Part shown: positions 18,201 through 27,124 of the stretch, one piece after another
How the letters are laid out: every line of letters begins with the position of its first letter
Numbering within the stretch: position 1 is the stretch's first letter
Assembly (NCBI GenBank): GCA_910586905.1
Contig: CAJUIV010000005.1
Coordinates: 12,804 to 76,803 of the forward strand
DNA from: an uncultured Christensenellaceae bacterium
Lineage (GTDB): Bacteria; Bacillota; Clostridia; Christensenellales; CAG-314
Length of the DNA: 64,000 bases
Direction of reading: 5' to 3'
The notes under the pieces: model-generated
The model's database searches: none
What the model saw: only the letters and a program-made list of their open reading frames with translations
What the model was told of the DNA's origin: nothing
Made by a program: the position numbers and the translations under genes

Positions 18201-18871
18201 ATAACTACGAAAACGAAGTTTTGGGTTTGTATATGACGGGTTCGCCGCTTGACGATTACGATGATATAGCGGAACGTTATAATTTCGATTTCAACACTGG
18301 CGAAACCATGGCGTACGTCCCCGACGGCTCGGAAGACGGAGAAAAAGTTATTCCGGAAGTAAAAAAGAGATACGTAACGACAGGCGGAATTCTCAGAGAT
18401 ATACGTATCGTCGTAGGGAAAGACAATAACCGTATGGGGTTCGGAGTACTGGAAGATAAATACGACAGTATAGAAGTCGCTTTGTACGGTACGACTTACG
18501 AACGCTTTAAAACGTTGTTCGGAGCCGACGCTTTCGTGGTAGTAAAAGGTAATTTGGCGGAATCCCGCGACGGTTATAAAATAAATATTCGCGAAATAAT
18601 AAATCCCCGAGAAGAACACGAAGAAGAAAATACGCGAAGAAAAAAGTCGGCGGCAAAAACGACTTTGTATTTAAAAATGGATGAACGCGACGAAGAAAAA
18701 TACGCCAAAGTGGTGGATTTACTTCAGCAGTACGAAGGGTCGATTCCCGTAAAAATAAAGATTGAAGGTAAAATTTACGTTTTGGAAACCACAGTGCGTA
18801 AATGCAGCGGAATCGAATACGAGTTGGGATTGATTCTTGGCGAATCTAACGTTATCTTTTTTGAAAAATAG
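15296..18871 (+). CDS. dnaE: DNA polymerase III alpha subunit
   Basis: 1191 residues, the replicative polymerase DnaE1 class. The N-terminal PHP domain is intact (HLHLHTEYSLLDGATRI; AVTDHGNM; HYLNK), so metal-dependent activity is plausible. The polymerase palm carries PDFDVDFC with two catalytic Asp, and KMDFLGLRTL with the third. The fingers/tandem helix-hairpin-helix region contains YAFNKSHATCYAYVTYQTAW. An OB-fold lies around TGGILRDIRIVVGKDNNRMG, followed by a shortened C-terminal domain. It has an AGGAG start and is the last gene of the murB-whiA-dnaE block. A strong terminator sits 220 bases beyond the stop. Confidence 0.96.
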   Translation: MKPFVHLHLHTEYSLLDGATRIDDMLQRCKELNMPAIAVTDHGNMYCAWKFLKAANAAGVKPIIGCEFYMCEDLHGVGYDNREYYHLILLAKNNVGYYNLCRLNSIAFVEGFYYKPRIDFETLKKYHEGLVCLSACIAGQLPRLFLADRPDDAKQLALQYKELFGEDYYIEIQKHGIADEDAVMPQLVALAREIGIKIVVTNDVHYLNKEDAEIQDIMMCVQMGRYVDDTDRMKFQGEEFYLKNHDEMAELFPNLPDAIETTLEIAEKCNVDFGKEKLLPLYTAPDNMTSPEYLRYLLEEGLKVKYPNCTQEIRDRIEYEYNVICTMGFVDYYLIVWDFINYAKTNGIPVGPGRGSGAGSVIAYLIGITEVEPFRFNLMFERFLNPERKSMPDFDVDFCMDRRGEVIDYVHRKYGNDNVCQIVTFGTMAAKNAIRDVARVLRVPISESNRLAKMVPDGFRYTLRHLLGQKPYKKPEDTYVSDELIQAYNDPSTHKVIDIATRIEGSPRQTGMHAAGVVICREKVSDHVPLQTNGGSLAKGGIVTTQYNMVEVEELGLLKMDFLGLRTLTDIKKACDYVYENYGVKVDFSKDDYSDPNVFNLISSGDTMCIFQLESGGMCDLMRKMKPTGLEEIIAGISLYRPGPMQYISDYIDCKFDKSKIHYLHPSMESILSVTNGCIVYQEQVMQLVQKLAGFSTALADNVRYAMSKKKAQMMKDLGELFVHGGTWADGKIPKNEAEIKKAKKVETVPGCVNNGIPEDIALQIYKQLDDFSQYAFNKSHATCYAYVTYQTAWLKNYYPVEFICALLNNRITDISQIKKYMEYAKSQNIKILPPCINRSRDEFRVENGAIRFGLGGIKNIGVGVVKQIVDERERAGEFADMSDLFERCAGFINKRLIENFIKGGAFDCFGRTRADMLQWYVEELNDVLDRNKMHSTGQISIFDMMPELKTTSRPQHEQVKEFPKQVLYNYENEVLGLYMTGSPLDDYDDIAERYNFDFNTGETMAYVPDGSEDGEKVIPEVKKRYVTTGGILRDIRIVVGKDNNRMGFGVLEDKYDSIEVALYGTTYERFKTLFGADAFVVVKGNLAESRDGYKINIREIINPREEHEEENTRRKKSAAKTTLYLKMDERDEEKYAKVVDLLQQYEGSIPVKIKIEGKIYVLETTVRKCSGIEYELGLILGESNVIFFEK

Positions 18872-19094
18872 TTGTTCGTGTGTTTCTCGAAAAAGGCTTC
18901 GGGAACTACGTGTCGGCAAATTTTTTAAGCGAACGCGCGCTCTTCGGATGATAAACGGTGTACAGCCTGTTTGTAATGACGTAATCTCTGCGTTCAATCG
19001 GCGTTGGAGAATACCGGCTGTAAACGAACGAATTGTTGAAAGATTCTGTTGCATTTTAGTTTGACATCCGATTAGAAAATAATAATTTTATTCA

Positions 19095-19131
19095 AAAACG
19101 GTTTAAACGTCGGCGTTTAAGCCGTTTTTGT
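19095..19131 (+). terminator. dnaE terminator
   Basis: 15-base stem (AAAACGG...CCGTTTT arms, one G-U pair) with a TCGG loop and a T-run. Confidence 0.9.
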
Positions 19132-19334
19132 CTTGTATCGTTGCGTCGTTTGGGTGCGGTAGCATAATTTTGCGTCAGAGCATATTCATATGTTTATAAT
19201 GAGATATATTCACGACCAATGTTATTGTTTTAACGGTTAATACAAATACTACTTTGAGTATTGTCGAAAAAAAGATGTTTTTAGCATAAAAACAAAAAGT
19301 TTAAAAACATATCCGTTTTTCAACCGTTTTTCAG

Positions 19335-19364
19335 TTGCGAGTTTTATTATTGTTTTGGTATAAT
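19335..19364 (+). promoter_or_regulatory. promoter of the fused ABC transporter
   Basis: TTGCGA (19335-19340), 18-base spacer, TATAAT (19359-19364). The leader is about 85 bases. Confidence 0.65.
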
Positions 19365-19456
19365 TATTTCGGCTTATGTTGCCGTCTTGCGTTATTTTTC
19401 GCGTTTAAACAGTACGGCAAGCAATTTACGTAAAATTTTTTTTAGGAGAAACTTAG

Positions 19457-22345
19457 ATGTTACAACTAAAACAAATTACAAAAGATTACGTCGTAGCAGA
19501 CACCAAAGTTAAGGCGTTAAAAGGCGTTGATATTTCGTTTAGAAAAAACGAATTCGTATCCGTTTTGGGACCTTCCGGCTGCGGAAAAACGACGCTGCTT
19601 AATATTATAGGAGGACTCGACCACTACACGAGCGGCGAGTTGTTTATAAACGGCGTAAGCACCGCCCGTTACAACGACAGAGATTGGGATAACTACCGCA
19701 ATCACAGTATAGGATTCGTTTTTCAAAGTTACAATCTGATTCCTCATCAAACTATTTCGGAAAACGTAGAATTGGCGCTTTCTATTTCCGGTATAGACAA
19801 GGCGGAAAGAATCCGCCGCGCTCACGAAGCGCTCGATAAAGTAGGACTCGAGGGACAGTATAACAAAAAGCCGAACCAACTTTCCGGAGGACAGTGCCAG
19901 CGCGTGGCTATAGCGCGCGCTATAGTAAACGAACCGGAAATTTTGCTTGCAGACGAACCTACCGGCGCGCTGGATACCAAAACGTCCGTTCAGATAATGG
20001 AGATAATAAAAGAAATTGCTCAAGAACGTTTGGTTATAATGGTTACTCATAACCCCGAACTTGCCGAGCAGTATTCTACCCGTATCATCAAACTGTTGGA
20101 CGGAAACGTCGTTGACGATACCAATCCGTTCGATATGGACGCTTTCAGTAAAGAACAGCAAGCCGAAATCGAAGAGAAACAAGCGGAAGAGCAGGAGTCT
20201 ACGGCCGCCGACGTTTCGCAAGAAACGAATACTTTGACGGAGCGTCGCCCTAACAAGAAAAAGTCTAAAAAGAAAACGAAAAAATCTCAAAAAGCAAAGT
20301 TGTCGTTTTGGGGAGCGTTTAAGCTGTCGTCGAGAAATCTTATGACGAAATTTAAGCGTACGTTTTTGGTGTGCTTGGCAGGTTCGATAGGTATCATAGG
20401 CGTTGCTACCGTTTTGGCGGTTTCCAGCGGCGTTCAAGGATATATCCACGGTATGCAGGACGATATGCTCAGCGGAAACCCCGTAACTATCAGTACCGAA
20501 ACTATGAATATGGACGCCGTAATGACGGCAATGAACAATATGGCAACGGTAGACGCCGTTAAACCCGCAATCAAAGACGGGTACGTTAACGTGGATAAAA
20601 TAATAGAATATCTTGTCGCCCGCGGCAACGACATGTCGTCTATGATGGTTACAAACGATATTACGAAAGAATATGTTTCTTACGTAGACGCCATGCCTAA
20701 GGAATACTATTCTGCAATGCTTAAGACCTACGGCGTCAATATGTCCCATAATCTTTATACGGAATTCGATATGTACGGCGGTAAAAAAGTAATGTCGCTG
20801 TCTACCGCTAATACGATATATTCGTCGATGTTGGGAAAAATGGAAGAGTATAGCCAGTATTCCGCATATATATCTATGTTTACCGAGAGTTTCAGAGTGG
20901 TGCCGAATAATCCCGATTATATTTTATCTCAGTACGATATGTTGGGAACGAACGGTAAAATAGCAACGGAAGCGGACGAAATAATGATAGTGGTAAGCAA
21001 AGATACGGCGCTTACGGATTTGTTACTCGCGCAGTTCGGATACTATTCGCAAGACGAATTTATGAACCTGGTAGACGACGCAGTCAAACAAAACGGAGAG
21101 GAAAAAGACGGCGGTTACCGCGAAAGCCTTTCCTACGACGAACTTATCGGCAAAACGTTTATCTACTATCCCAACGACACGGTATACAACAAGGAAACGG
21201 ACAGACAATCTGGCGATACGTATTTTACGTATAATCCTGATGCCGGCGAAAACTGGAATACGGGCAAAGAACTTAAAATCACCGCCATATTACGTCCCAA
21301 AGAAACTATTTCTTACGGCTGTCTCAAGAGCGGATTTTACTATACGCAAGCTCTTTCCGACGAGGTATTAAAACTCGGCGCCGATTCCGAAATCGTAAGT
21401 TTTTTGAAAGAAAAAGGAAAATATCAATTCTCCGTCAAGTATGACGAAGAATTTATGAAGCTTGTTGAAGAAGCCCAAAACGGCAATGTGGCTTCTATGC
21501 TCAAATTGATGGAAAAAATGCGGGAAGGCGTTTCTTATAACTATTCGTTTAAAATGAAAGACGAATCTCAACCGTCCGGTTTCGTTACTTATAACGAGTT
21601 CGGTTTCGTCGGCAGCGTAGACAGTATGAAGGCGATGATGGACGTAATGATGGGAGGCTCTATGTCGGCGGAATACACGTTGACTCTGCGCAATTTGGGC
21701 GGAATAAATATCCCAAGCAGAATTGCGATTTATCCTTTGAGTTTCGACGATAAAGATTTGGTTACCGACTACTTAAAAGAGTGGAACGCGGATAAAGACT
21801 TGGTTGTCGACGGCATTACGCTGCCTAAAAACGACGTTAAAGACCCCGTTACCGGCGAAGTGATAACAAAGGGACGTTCCAATATAATCCACACGGATAA
21901 TTTGGAACTCGTAATAAATTTAATAAATCAATTTATCAATATCATAACGATAGCGCTGGTGTGTTTTACAGCTTTATCGCTTGTCGTGTCTACCGTAATG
22001 ATAGCGATTATCACCTACGTTTCCGTTATAGAACGTATAAAGGAAATAGGCGTTATACGCTCGCTCGGCGGACGCAAACGCGACGTTTCCAATTTGTTTA
22101 TCGCCGAAACGTTTATTATCGGCGGTATATCGGGCGTTTTGGGTATTGCTGTAACTTACGGATTATCAGGTATAATCAATTTGATTTTGGGAAGTCTGTT
22201 CGGAGTATATACTATCGCTTCTTTGCCGGTGCTGTCCGCGTTGATTATGATTGCAATAAGTATAGGCTTAACGCTTATATCCGGTCTTATCCCCGCAAGT
22301 TTAGCCGCGAAGAAATACCCTGTCGAGAGCTTGCGAACGGAATAA
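19457..22345 (+). CDS. MacB-like ABC transporter, ATPase fused to FtsX-type permease
   Basis: 962 residues. An N-terminal ATPase (1-230) has Walker A GPSGCGKTT, the Q-loop VFQSYNLI, signature LSGGQCQRVAIARA, Walker B ILLADEPTGALD and the switch VMVTHNPELAEQ. A Glu- and Lys-rich linker (about 235-280) leads to TM1 (FLVCLAGSIGIIGVATVLAV), a very large extracytoplasmic domain of about 480 residues, and three C-terminal helices typical of FtsX permeases (SVIERIKEIGVIRSLGGRKRD loop). Family members extrude peptides or lipoproteins or act in antimicrobial-peptide resistance rather than import. No separate partner gene is present and it has its own promoter and terminator. Substrate unknown. Confidence 0.88.
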   Translation: MLQLKQITKDYVVADTKVKALKGVDISFRKNEFVSVLGPSGCGKTTLLNIIGGLDHYTSGELFINGVSTARYNDRDWDNYRNHSIGFVFQSYNLIPHQTISENVELALSISGIDKAERIRRAHEALDKVGLEGQYNKKPNQLSGGQCQRVAIARAIVNEPEILLADEPTGALDTKTSVQIMEIIKEIAQERLVIMVTHNPELAEQYSTRIIKLLDGNVVDDTNPFDMDAFSKEQQAEIEEKQAEEQESTAADVSQETNTLTERRPNKKKSKKKTKKSQKAKLSFWGAFKLSSRNLMTKFKRTFLVCLAGSIGIIGVATVLAVSSGVQGYIHGMQDDMLSGNPVTISTETMNMDAVMTAMNNMATVDAVKPAIKDGYVNVDKIIEYLVARGNDMSSMMVTNDITKEYVSYVDAMPKEYYSAMLKTYGVNMSHNLYTEFDMYGGKKVMSLSTANTIYSSMLGKMEEYSQYSAYISMFTESFRVVPNNPDYILSQYDMLGTNGKIATEADEIMIVVSKDTALTDLLLAQFGYYSQDEFMNLVDDAVKQNGEEKDGGYRESLSYDELIGKTFIYYPNDTVYNKETDRQSGDTYFTYNPDAGENWNTGKELKITAILRPKETISYGCLKSGFYYTQALSDEVLKLGADSEIVSFLKEKGKYQFSVKYDEEFMKLVEEAQNGNVASMLKLMEKMREGVSYNYSFKMKDESQPSGFVTYNEFGFVGSVDSMKAMMDVMMGGSMSAEYTLTLRNLGGINIPSRIAIYPLSFDDKDLVTDYLKEWNADKDLVVDGITLPKNDVKDPVTGEVITKGRSNIIHTDNLELVINLINQFINIITIALVCFTALSLVVSTVMIAIITYVSVIERIKEIGVIRSLGGRKRDVSNLFIAETFIIGGISGVLGIAVTYGLSGIINLILGSLFGVYTIASLPVLSALIMIAISIGLTLISGLIPASLAAKKYPVESLRTE

Positions 22346-22360
22346 AATTCTGTTTATATA

Positions 22361-22391
22361 TAGCGTTTGGCTTAAAAGTCAAACGCTATTT
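22361..22391 (+). terminator. terminator of the MacB-like gene
   Basis: TAGCGTTTG / CAAACGCTA stem with a 10-base loop, then TTTTAA. Confidence 0.8.
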
Positions 22392-22494
22392 TAACGAAGA
22401 AAATAGAAATTACGCGTGTATTTTGTAATCCTACGTTTGTCGGTTCAACGTATTTTTCGTCAAAAAAAGTTTAAAAACGCTTTCGAAATTCAGT

Positions 22495-22522
22495 TTGCAT
22501 AAAGTCGAAAATAGTATATAAT
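22495..22522 (+). promoter_or_regulatory. promoter of the ABC exporter pair
   Basis: TTGCAT (22495-22500), 16-base spacer, TATAAT (22517-22522). Start about 22529. Confidence 0.65.
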
Positions 22523-22587
22523 ATGTTAATTGTTTGCAAGTTCGCATTAAGCGAAGTCAACTGTTTATAGAAATAAAAAGGAAGAAT

Positions 22588-24429
22588 ATGATTAAAAAAT
22601 TATTGAAAGGAGCAAAAGGTTACGAAAAACAATCGGTATTAACGGTAATTTTGGTATTGCTGGAAACGGCTTTGGAAGTAGTGTTGCCGTTGTTGATGTC
22701 GACGATTTTAAACACTATGCAGCTTTATTCGCAGCCGGAAGTGCTGGCGGAGCGATTGATTTATCTCGATTGGTCGGCGTTTAAAATCGTAACGCTCGAT
22801 TCCGGTTTGGATATCACTTCGTCGATACTTACCAACACCGTTATCACTTACGGCGTTCTTATGATCGTTTGCGCCGTATTATCGCTTACGTTCGGTACTC
22901 TTGCAGGTAAACTCGCGGCATCGGCAGGTGCCGGTTTTTCAAAAAATATGCGCGCCGCGCTGTTTGCAAAGATTCAGGATTTTTCGTTCGCCAACGTCGA
23001 CAAGTTTTCGACCGCAAGCTTGGTTACCCGTTCGACTACCGACGTAAACAATGCGCAGCAATCGTTTATGATGATTATCCGTACGGTTATCCGCGCGCCG
23101 GCAATGCTTGTGTTTTCGGCAATTATGGCGTTTATCAAATCGCCCGATTTGGCTTGGATTTTTTTAGTCGCGGTTCCGCTTTTGGGTCTCGTAATGGGAC
23201 TGCTTGCGACTAAAGTACATCCGTTATTCAAGCAAATGCTTAAAAAGTACGACAAGATGAACGCGAACGTGCAAGAAGATTTGGTTGCGATTCGCGTTGT
23301 AAAAGCTTTTGTGCGCGAGGATTACGAAGAGGAAAGATACCGCGAACAAACCGAGGCGGTGCGTCAATCTCAGCTTAAAGCGGAAAAACTGATGGTTCTT
23401 ATGAATCCGCTTGTGTCCGTTATAATGTACGGAGCGATAATCGCGCTGCTCGTCATAGGCGGCGCGGATATAGCCAGAGGAAAAATTCAAGCGGGTACGT
23501 TATCCGCTATGATGAGTTACTGTACGCAAATCCTTATGTCCGTTATGATGATTTGTTTTATAGCGGTACAGCTCGTTATGAGCAGAGCCAGCATAGACCG
23601 TCTTTACGAAGTGTTGGAAACGACACCCGATATAGTAGACGGAAACAGCGATAAAACCGTAGGAAGCGGCAGTATCGAATTTAAAAACGTCGATTTTTCG
23701 TATTCTAACAACGAAGAAAATCTGACTCTCGAAAAAATCAATTTGGAAATAAAAGCAGGCGAAACGGTCGGCATAGTAGGAGGCACCGGCGACGGAAAAA
23801 GCAGTTTGGTACAGCTTATTCCCCGATTCTACGACGTTTTAAACGGAGAAGTACTGGTAGACGGAACGGACGTTCGCGAATACTCACTTTACAATTTACG
23901 CGAAGGCGTTTCGATGGTTTTGCAAAAGAACGTACTATTCAGCGGTACAATTCGCGAAAATTTACTGTGGGGAGATAAAAACGCCACTCAGGAGGAAATC
24001 GAAAACGCGTGCAAAGCCGCGTGCGCTCATGATTTTATAACGTCGTTCCCCGACGGGTACGATACCGACTTGGGACAGGGCGGCGTAAACGTTTCCGGCG
24101 GACAAAAGCAGCGTTTGTGTATAGCACGCGCGTTGCTTAAAAAACCCAAAATAATGATTTTGGACGACTCTACCAGCGCAGTCGACACGGCTACCGACGC
24201 TAAAATACGGCAGGGATTAAAGGACATCGCAAAAGATATGACTACGATTATAATCGCTCAGCGTATATCTTCCGTAGAGGGTTGCGACAAAATTGTAGTG
24301 CTTGATGACGGTAAAATCAATGCGGTAGGCACGCACAAACAACTTTTGAAAAATTGCTCGATTTATCAGGAAGTTTACAATTCGCAGCAAAAAGCCGCCG
24401 CCGAGCAAGGAGGTGAGGTTGATGCCTAG
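22588..24429 (+). CDS. ABC exporter half-transporter with degenerate ATPase site
   Basis: 613 residues from ATG 22588, chosen over a TTG at 22534 because AAAAGGAAG lies just upstream. Six membrane helices (1-330) precede a nucleotide-binding domain: Walker A GGTGDGKSS, signature VSGGQKQR, Walker B IMILDDSTSAVD, switch region IIIAQRISS. The catalytic Glu after Walker B is Asp and the switch His is Gln, the marks of the non-catalytic partner in heterodimeric exporters such as TM287/288 or BmrCD. The next gene overlaps by 8 bases, so the two subunits are made together. Likely a lipid or drug exporter; the substrate is not readable. Confidence 0.9.
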   Translation: MIKKLLKGAKGYEKQSVLTVILVLLETALEVVLPLLMSTILNTMQLYSQPEVLAERLIYLDWSAFKIVTLDSGLDITSSILTNTVITYGVLMIVCAVLSLTFGTLAGKLAASAGAGFSKNMRAALFAKIQDFSFANVDKFSTASLVTRSTTDVNNAQQSFMMIIRTVIRAPAMLVFSAIMAFIKSPDLAWIFLVAVPLLGLVMGLLATKVHPLFKQMLKKYDKMNANVQEDLVAIRVVKAFVREDYEEERYREQTEAVRQSQLKAEKLMVLMNPLVSVIMYGAIIALLVIGGADIARGKIQAGTLSAMMSYCTQILMSVMMICFIAVQLVMSRASIDRLYEVLETTPDIVDGNSDKTVGSGSIEFKNVDFSYSNNEENLTLEKINLEIKAGETVGIVGGTGDGKSSLVQLIPRFYDVLNGEVLVDGTDVREYSLYNLREGVSMVLQKNVLFSGTIRENLLWGDKNATQEEIENACKAACAHDFITSFPDGYDTDLGQGGVNVSGGQKQRLCIARALLKKPKIMILDDSTSAVDTATDAKIRQGLKDIAKDMTTIIIAQRISSVEGCDKIVVLDDGKINAVGTHKQLLKNCSIYQEVYNSQQKAAAEQGGEVDA

Positions 24430-26377
24430 ACCTATGGCAAAAAAGGGCGTTTTCGCTTCTAAACCCAAGAATTTAAAAGGAACGCTCGGAAGACTCGTTT
24501 CTTACTTAAAACCGCATCGCGGTAAGATGGTATTGGTTTTTGTATGTATATTGCTGACTACAATGTCAAACGTGGCGGGAACGGCTATTCTTGCGCCGCT
24601 TTTAAACGGACTTGCGGCGGTAAAAAATACCGACGATTTGATATTGACGGGGATAACTCGGCTGGACGAATTGGTTTTTCAGGGCGTTGAAGGAAAACTT
24701 ACTTATTTGACGATACTCGTTTCCTCGATAGCGGCGGTGTACGTATTGGGATTGCTTGCAAACTATTTGTGCAATCGTATTCTCGTTTCCGTTTCTACGA
24801 CTACGATGACTACGATGCGTAATCAGCTGTTCGGTCATATGCAGCGCTTGCCCATCAAAGTGTTCGATACTACTACGCACGGCGAACTTATGACCCGTTA
24901 TACAAACGATATAGACGTTATGAACGAGTTTATAGCCAGATGTATTCCGCAGATGGTCAGTAGCGTTTTGACGATAATCGGAGTATTCGTAATGATGTTC
25001 GTGCTTTGCTGGCCGCTTGCTCTCGTTATGGTTGCAATGCTTGCAGTGATGCTCATAGTCGTAAAATTTATCGGCGGAAAGTCGCAAAAGAACTTTGTGG
25101 CTCAGCAACACGCGGTAGGTAAACTCAACGGCTATATCGAAGAACTCGTAGAAGGTCAAAAGGTCGTAAAGTCTTTTAATCACGAGGAAATAGCGGTGGC
25201 GAATTTCGACGTGATAAACTCTCATTGGCAGGAAGTATCGAGAAAAGCCAACGCTTACGCCAACATAATGGGACCCATTATGAACAACGTTTCGCACTTC
25301 TTTTATGCTGCGATAGCTATTGTGGGCGCGTTTATAGCGATTTCGTCGAACGAACCTTTGGCGTTCGTGGGAATTATTGCGTCTTTCCTTATGTATATTC
25401 GCAATATAAGCAACCCCATTCAGCAAATAGCGCAGCAAATTAACTTGGTATTTATGGCGGTTGCCGGCGGAGAACGCGTGTTCGAACTGCTGGATACGCC
25501 CGAAGAAGTCGACGACGGTTACGTAACGCTTGTTAACGCCGATGTGGACGAAAACGGTAACATAACCGAAAGCGCTAACCGCACCGGACGTTGGGCGTGG
25601 AAGCATCCTCACCATGACGGAGGAGAAGTAACGTTTACGGAGCTTAAAGGCGACGTGCGTTTCGAAGAAGTTACGTTCGGATACGAAGAAAACAAAACGG
25701 TTTTGCACGACGTATCGCTGTTTGCAAAGCCCGGTCAAAAAATAGCTTTCGTAGGTTCTACCGGCGCAGGCAAAACCACGATAACTAATTTGATTAACCG
25801 GTTTTACGACGTCCCGGACGGAAAAATCCGTTACGACGGAATAAATATCAACAAAATCAAAAAAGCCGATTTGCGTAGGTCGCTTGCAATGGTTTTGCAG
25901 GATACGCACTTGTTTACCGGCACCGTTATGGATAATATACGTTACGGCAGACTCGACGCTACCGACGAAGAGTGCATAGCCGCGGCAAAATCCGCTAACG
26001 CTCATCAATTTATTAAGCATTTGCCGCAAGGCTACGATACGCTGCTCACGCGCGACGGCGAAAATTTATCACAAGGACAGCGCCAGCTTATCGCAATAGC
26101 GCGCGCTGCTGTTGCCGACCCGCCAGTATTGATTCTCGACGAAGCGACAAGTAGCATAGATACGCGCACCGAATGGCTTATCGAAAAAGGTATGGACGCT
26201 TTGATGCAAGGACGTACGACGTTCGTCATTGCGCACCGACTTTCTACTGTCCGCAACAGCGACGCAATAATGGTTCTCGAACACGGCGAAATTATCGAAC
26301 GCGGCAGCCACGACGATTTGATTGCTCAAAAAGGTAAATACTATCAATTATATACCGGAATGTTCGAATTGAGTTAA
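24422..26377 (+). CDS. ABC exporter half-transporter, catalytic partner
   Basis: 651 residues from ATG 24422, preceded by a full AAGGAGGT at ideal distance inside the upstream gene. Six membrane helices are followed by an NBD with Walker A GSTGAGKTT, Walker B VLILDEATSSID with the catalytic Glu, and switch FVIAHRLST with the His present. Its signature is LSQGQRQL, where Gln replaces the usual Gly, matching the degenerate composite site expected against the partner's DD Walker B. A 50-residue insert (NADVDENGNITESANRTG) sits before the NBD. It completes an asymmetric heterodimer. The same-strand 3' flank has no obvious U-tract terminator. Confidence 0.9.
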   Translation: MPRPMAKKGVFASKPKNLKGTLGRLVSYLKPHRGKMVLVFVCILLTTMSNVAGTAILAPLLNGLAAVKNTDDLILTGITRLDELVFQGVEGKLTYLTILVSSIAAVYVLGLLANYLCNRILVSVSTTTMTTMRNQLFGHMQRLPIKVFDTTTHGELMTRYTNDIDVMNEFIARCIPQMVSSVLTIIGVFVMMFVLCWPLALVMVAMLAVMLIVVKFIGGKSQKNFVAQQHAVGKLNGYIEELVEGQKVVKSFNHEEIAVANFDVINSHWQEVSRKANAYANIMGPIMNNVSHFFYAAIAIVGAFIAISSNEPLAFVGIIASFLMYIRNISNPIQQIAQQINLVFMAVAGGERVFELLDTPEEVDDGYVTLVNADVDENGNITESANRTGRWAWKHPHHDGGEVTFTELKGDVRFEEVTFGYEENKTVLHDVSLFAKPGQKIAFVGSTGAGKTTITNLINRFYDVPDGKIRYDGININKIKKADLRRSLAMVLQDTHLFTGTVMDNIRYGRLDATDEECIAAAKSANAHQFIKHLPQGYDTLLTRDGENLSQGQRQLIAIARAAVADPPVLILDEATSSIDTRTEWLIEKGMDALMQGRTTFVIAHRLSTVRNSDAIMVLEHGEIIERGSHDDLIAQKGKYYQLYTGMFELS

Positions 26378-26403
26378 AGTTTTTTATCGGTGATATCAAC
26401 TTC

Positions 26404-26450
26404 ACGGCCCGCAGCGGCGTTTACGTTCGTTAAACGTTTCTGCGGGTCGT
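26404..26450. repeat. 47-base stem-loop
   Basis: Outer arms ACGGCCCGCAG and CTGCGGGTCGT pair with one G-U; inner CGTTTA / TAAACG pair too. There is no T-run on either strand, so it is a poor intrinsic terminator. It lies 26 bases after the ABC exporter and may stabilise its 3' end. Confidence 0.45.
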
Positions 26451-26486
26451 ATTCATAAATTTTGATTGCGATTGATTTATGTAATA

Positions 26487-26732
26487 TCAGTTGTTGTTCG
26501 GGTACTCTTTGTCGGTAACGCAGTCAATCATATATTTTATATCTTCAGTCGCTTCGTCAAGTCGTTTGATAGAAATATTGGGCTTGTTATGATTTTTTTC
26601 ACATATTGCAGTAATATGACGGTTTAACCAAATGCTTTTTAACTTGCAGTATCTCCATCTTGAGAGCCATGCTTTATGCCAAAATAAGCGATAAACAATT
26701 TTGATTTCGTTACAATTTCCACATGTTTTCAT
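26487..26732 (-). CDS. small cysteine-containing protein, possibly mobile-element derived
   Basis: 81 residues starting MKTCGNCNEIKIVYRLFWHK. A CxxC sits at the N-terminus and a third Cys at RYCKL, suggesting zinc binding. Trp, Tyr and Lys are enriched and codons are AT-richer than in the neighbours. A weak AGGA is about 9 bases upstream. It overlaps by 23 bases the end of a second minus-strand frame (26710-26890), an arrangement typical of small phage or conjugative-element genes. I cannot name a family. Confidence 0.5.
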   Translation of the reverse strand: MKTCGNCNEIKIVYRLFWHKAWLSRWRYCKLKSIWLNRHITAICEKNHNKPNISIKRLDEATEDIKYMIDCVTDKEYPNNN

Positions 26733-26890
26733 CGTTTTTTTCGTCCTGTAAAATATAGCGTATTTCCGAGATTTCAGTTAATAAATTATCTGGTGTATTC
26801 AAAAGAAATCTATCGGAGTGTTTGCGTTTACGACTTGTAATAAATTTGCCGCAAAAATTTTGCGTGCCTGTAACCCGAGTTTTTTTTCAT
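26710..26890 (-). pseudogene. small minus-strand gene interrupted at an A8 tract
   Basis: From ATG 26890 the reading frame runs into a run of eight A. If seven A are read, it gives a 59-residue product ending LQDEKNDENMWKL that looks fully protein-like (…RFLLNTPDNLLTEISEIRYI…). In the literal frame the gene stops at 26828, and an upstream ATG at 26938 in that literal frame gives only 36 residues. Either the gene is broken by one base, or it is a slippage-controlled or sequencing-error frame. It overlaps the next small gene. Origin is probably mobile. Confidence 0.4.
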
Positions 26891-27052
26891 AACATCATCC
26901 GCAAGATATTTTGTCGTATCGTATCGAACATTTAACATAAAATCTACTGAAGTGCATGCATCTAAAACGTTTCATAGCAGTAGTTGTCGTTATTCTCCGC
27001 GTCTATTATTTTTAGTTATTATTTATTAGTTCATAATTGACCAAATTACGCG

Positions 27053-27096
27053 TCAGTCATTAACTGATTGTCAAGTATAAACTGACAAAATCTGAT
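27053..27096 (+). promoter_or_regulatory. probable operators and promoter of the XRE gene
   Basis: Two perfect inverted repeats stand in tandem: TCAGT-5-ACTGA (27053-27067) and TGTCA-9-TGACA (27069-27087). The second covers a -35-like TTGTCA (27068-27073), followed after 17 bases by TCTGAT (27091-27096). This suits autorepression by the adjacent regulator. The 140 bases before it are AT-rich with no gene. Confidence 0.5.
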
Positions 27097-27124
27097 AAAA
27101 TAATTACAAAAATGATAATTTGAT

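Larger units (their letters stand above)
18872..19456 (+). other. 585-base intergenic region after dnaE
   Basis: No gene recognised. The first 220 bases hold a weak open frame of low credibility with no homology that I can name. The strong terminator at 19095-19129 ends dnaE transcription. The remainder is AT-rich and carries the promoter of the ABC transporter. Confidence 0.5.

Noticed and set aside
18719..19064. Frames on both strands beyond the dnaE end
   Set aside because: They are partly shadows of dnaE and show no protein-like pattern; treated as intergenic.
26404..26450. Stem-loop after the ABC exporter as an intrinsic terminator
   Set aside because: No T-run on either strand; listed only as a hairpin.
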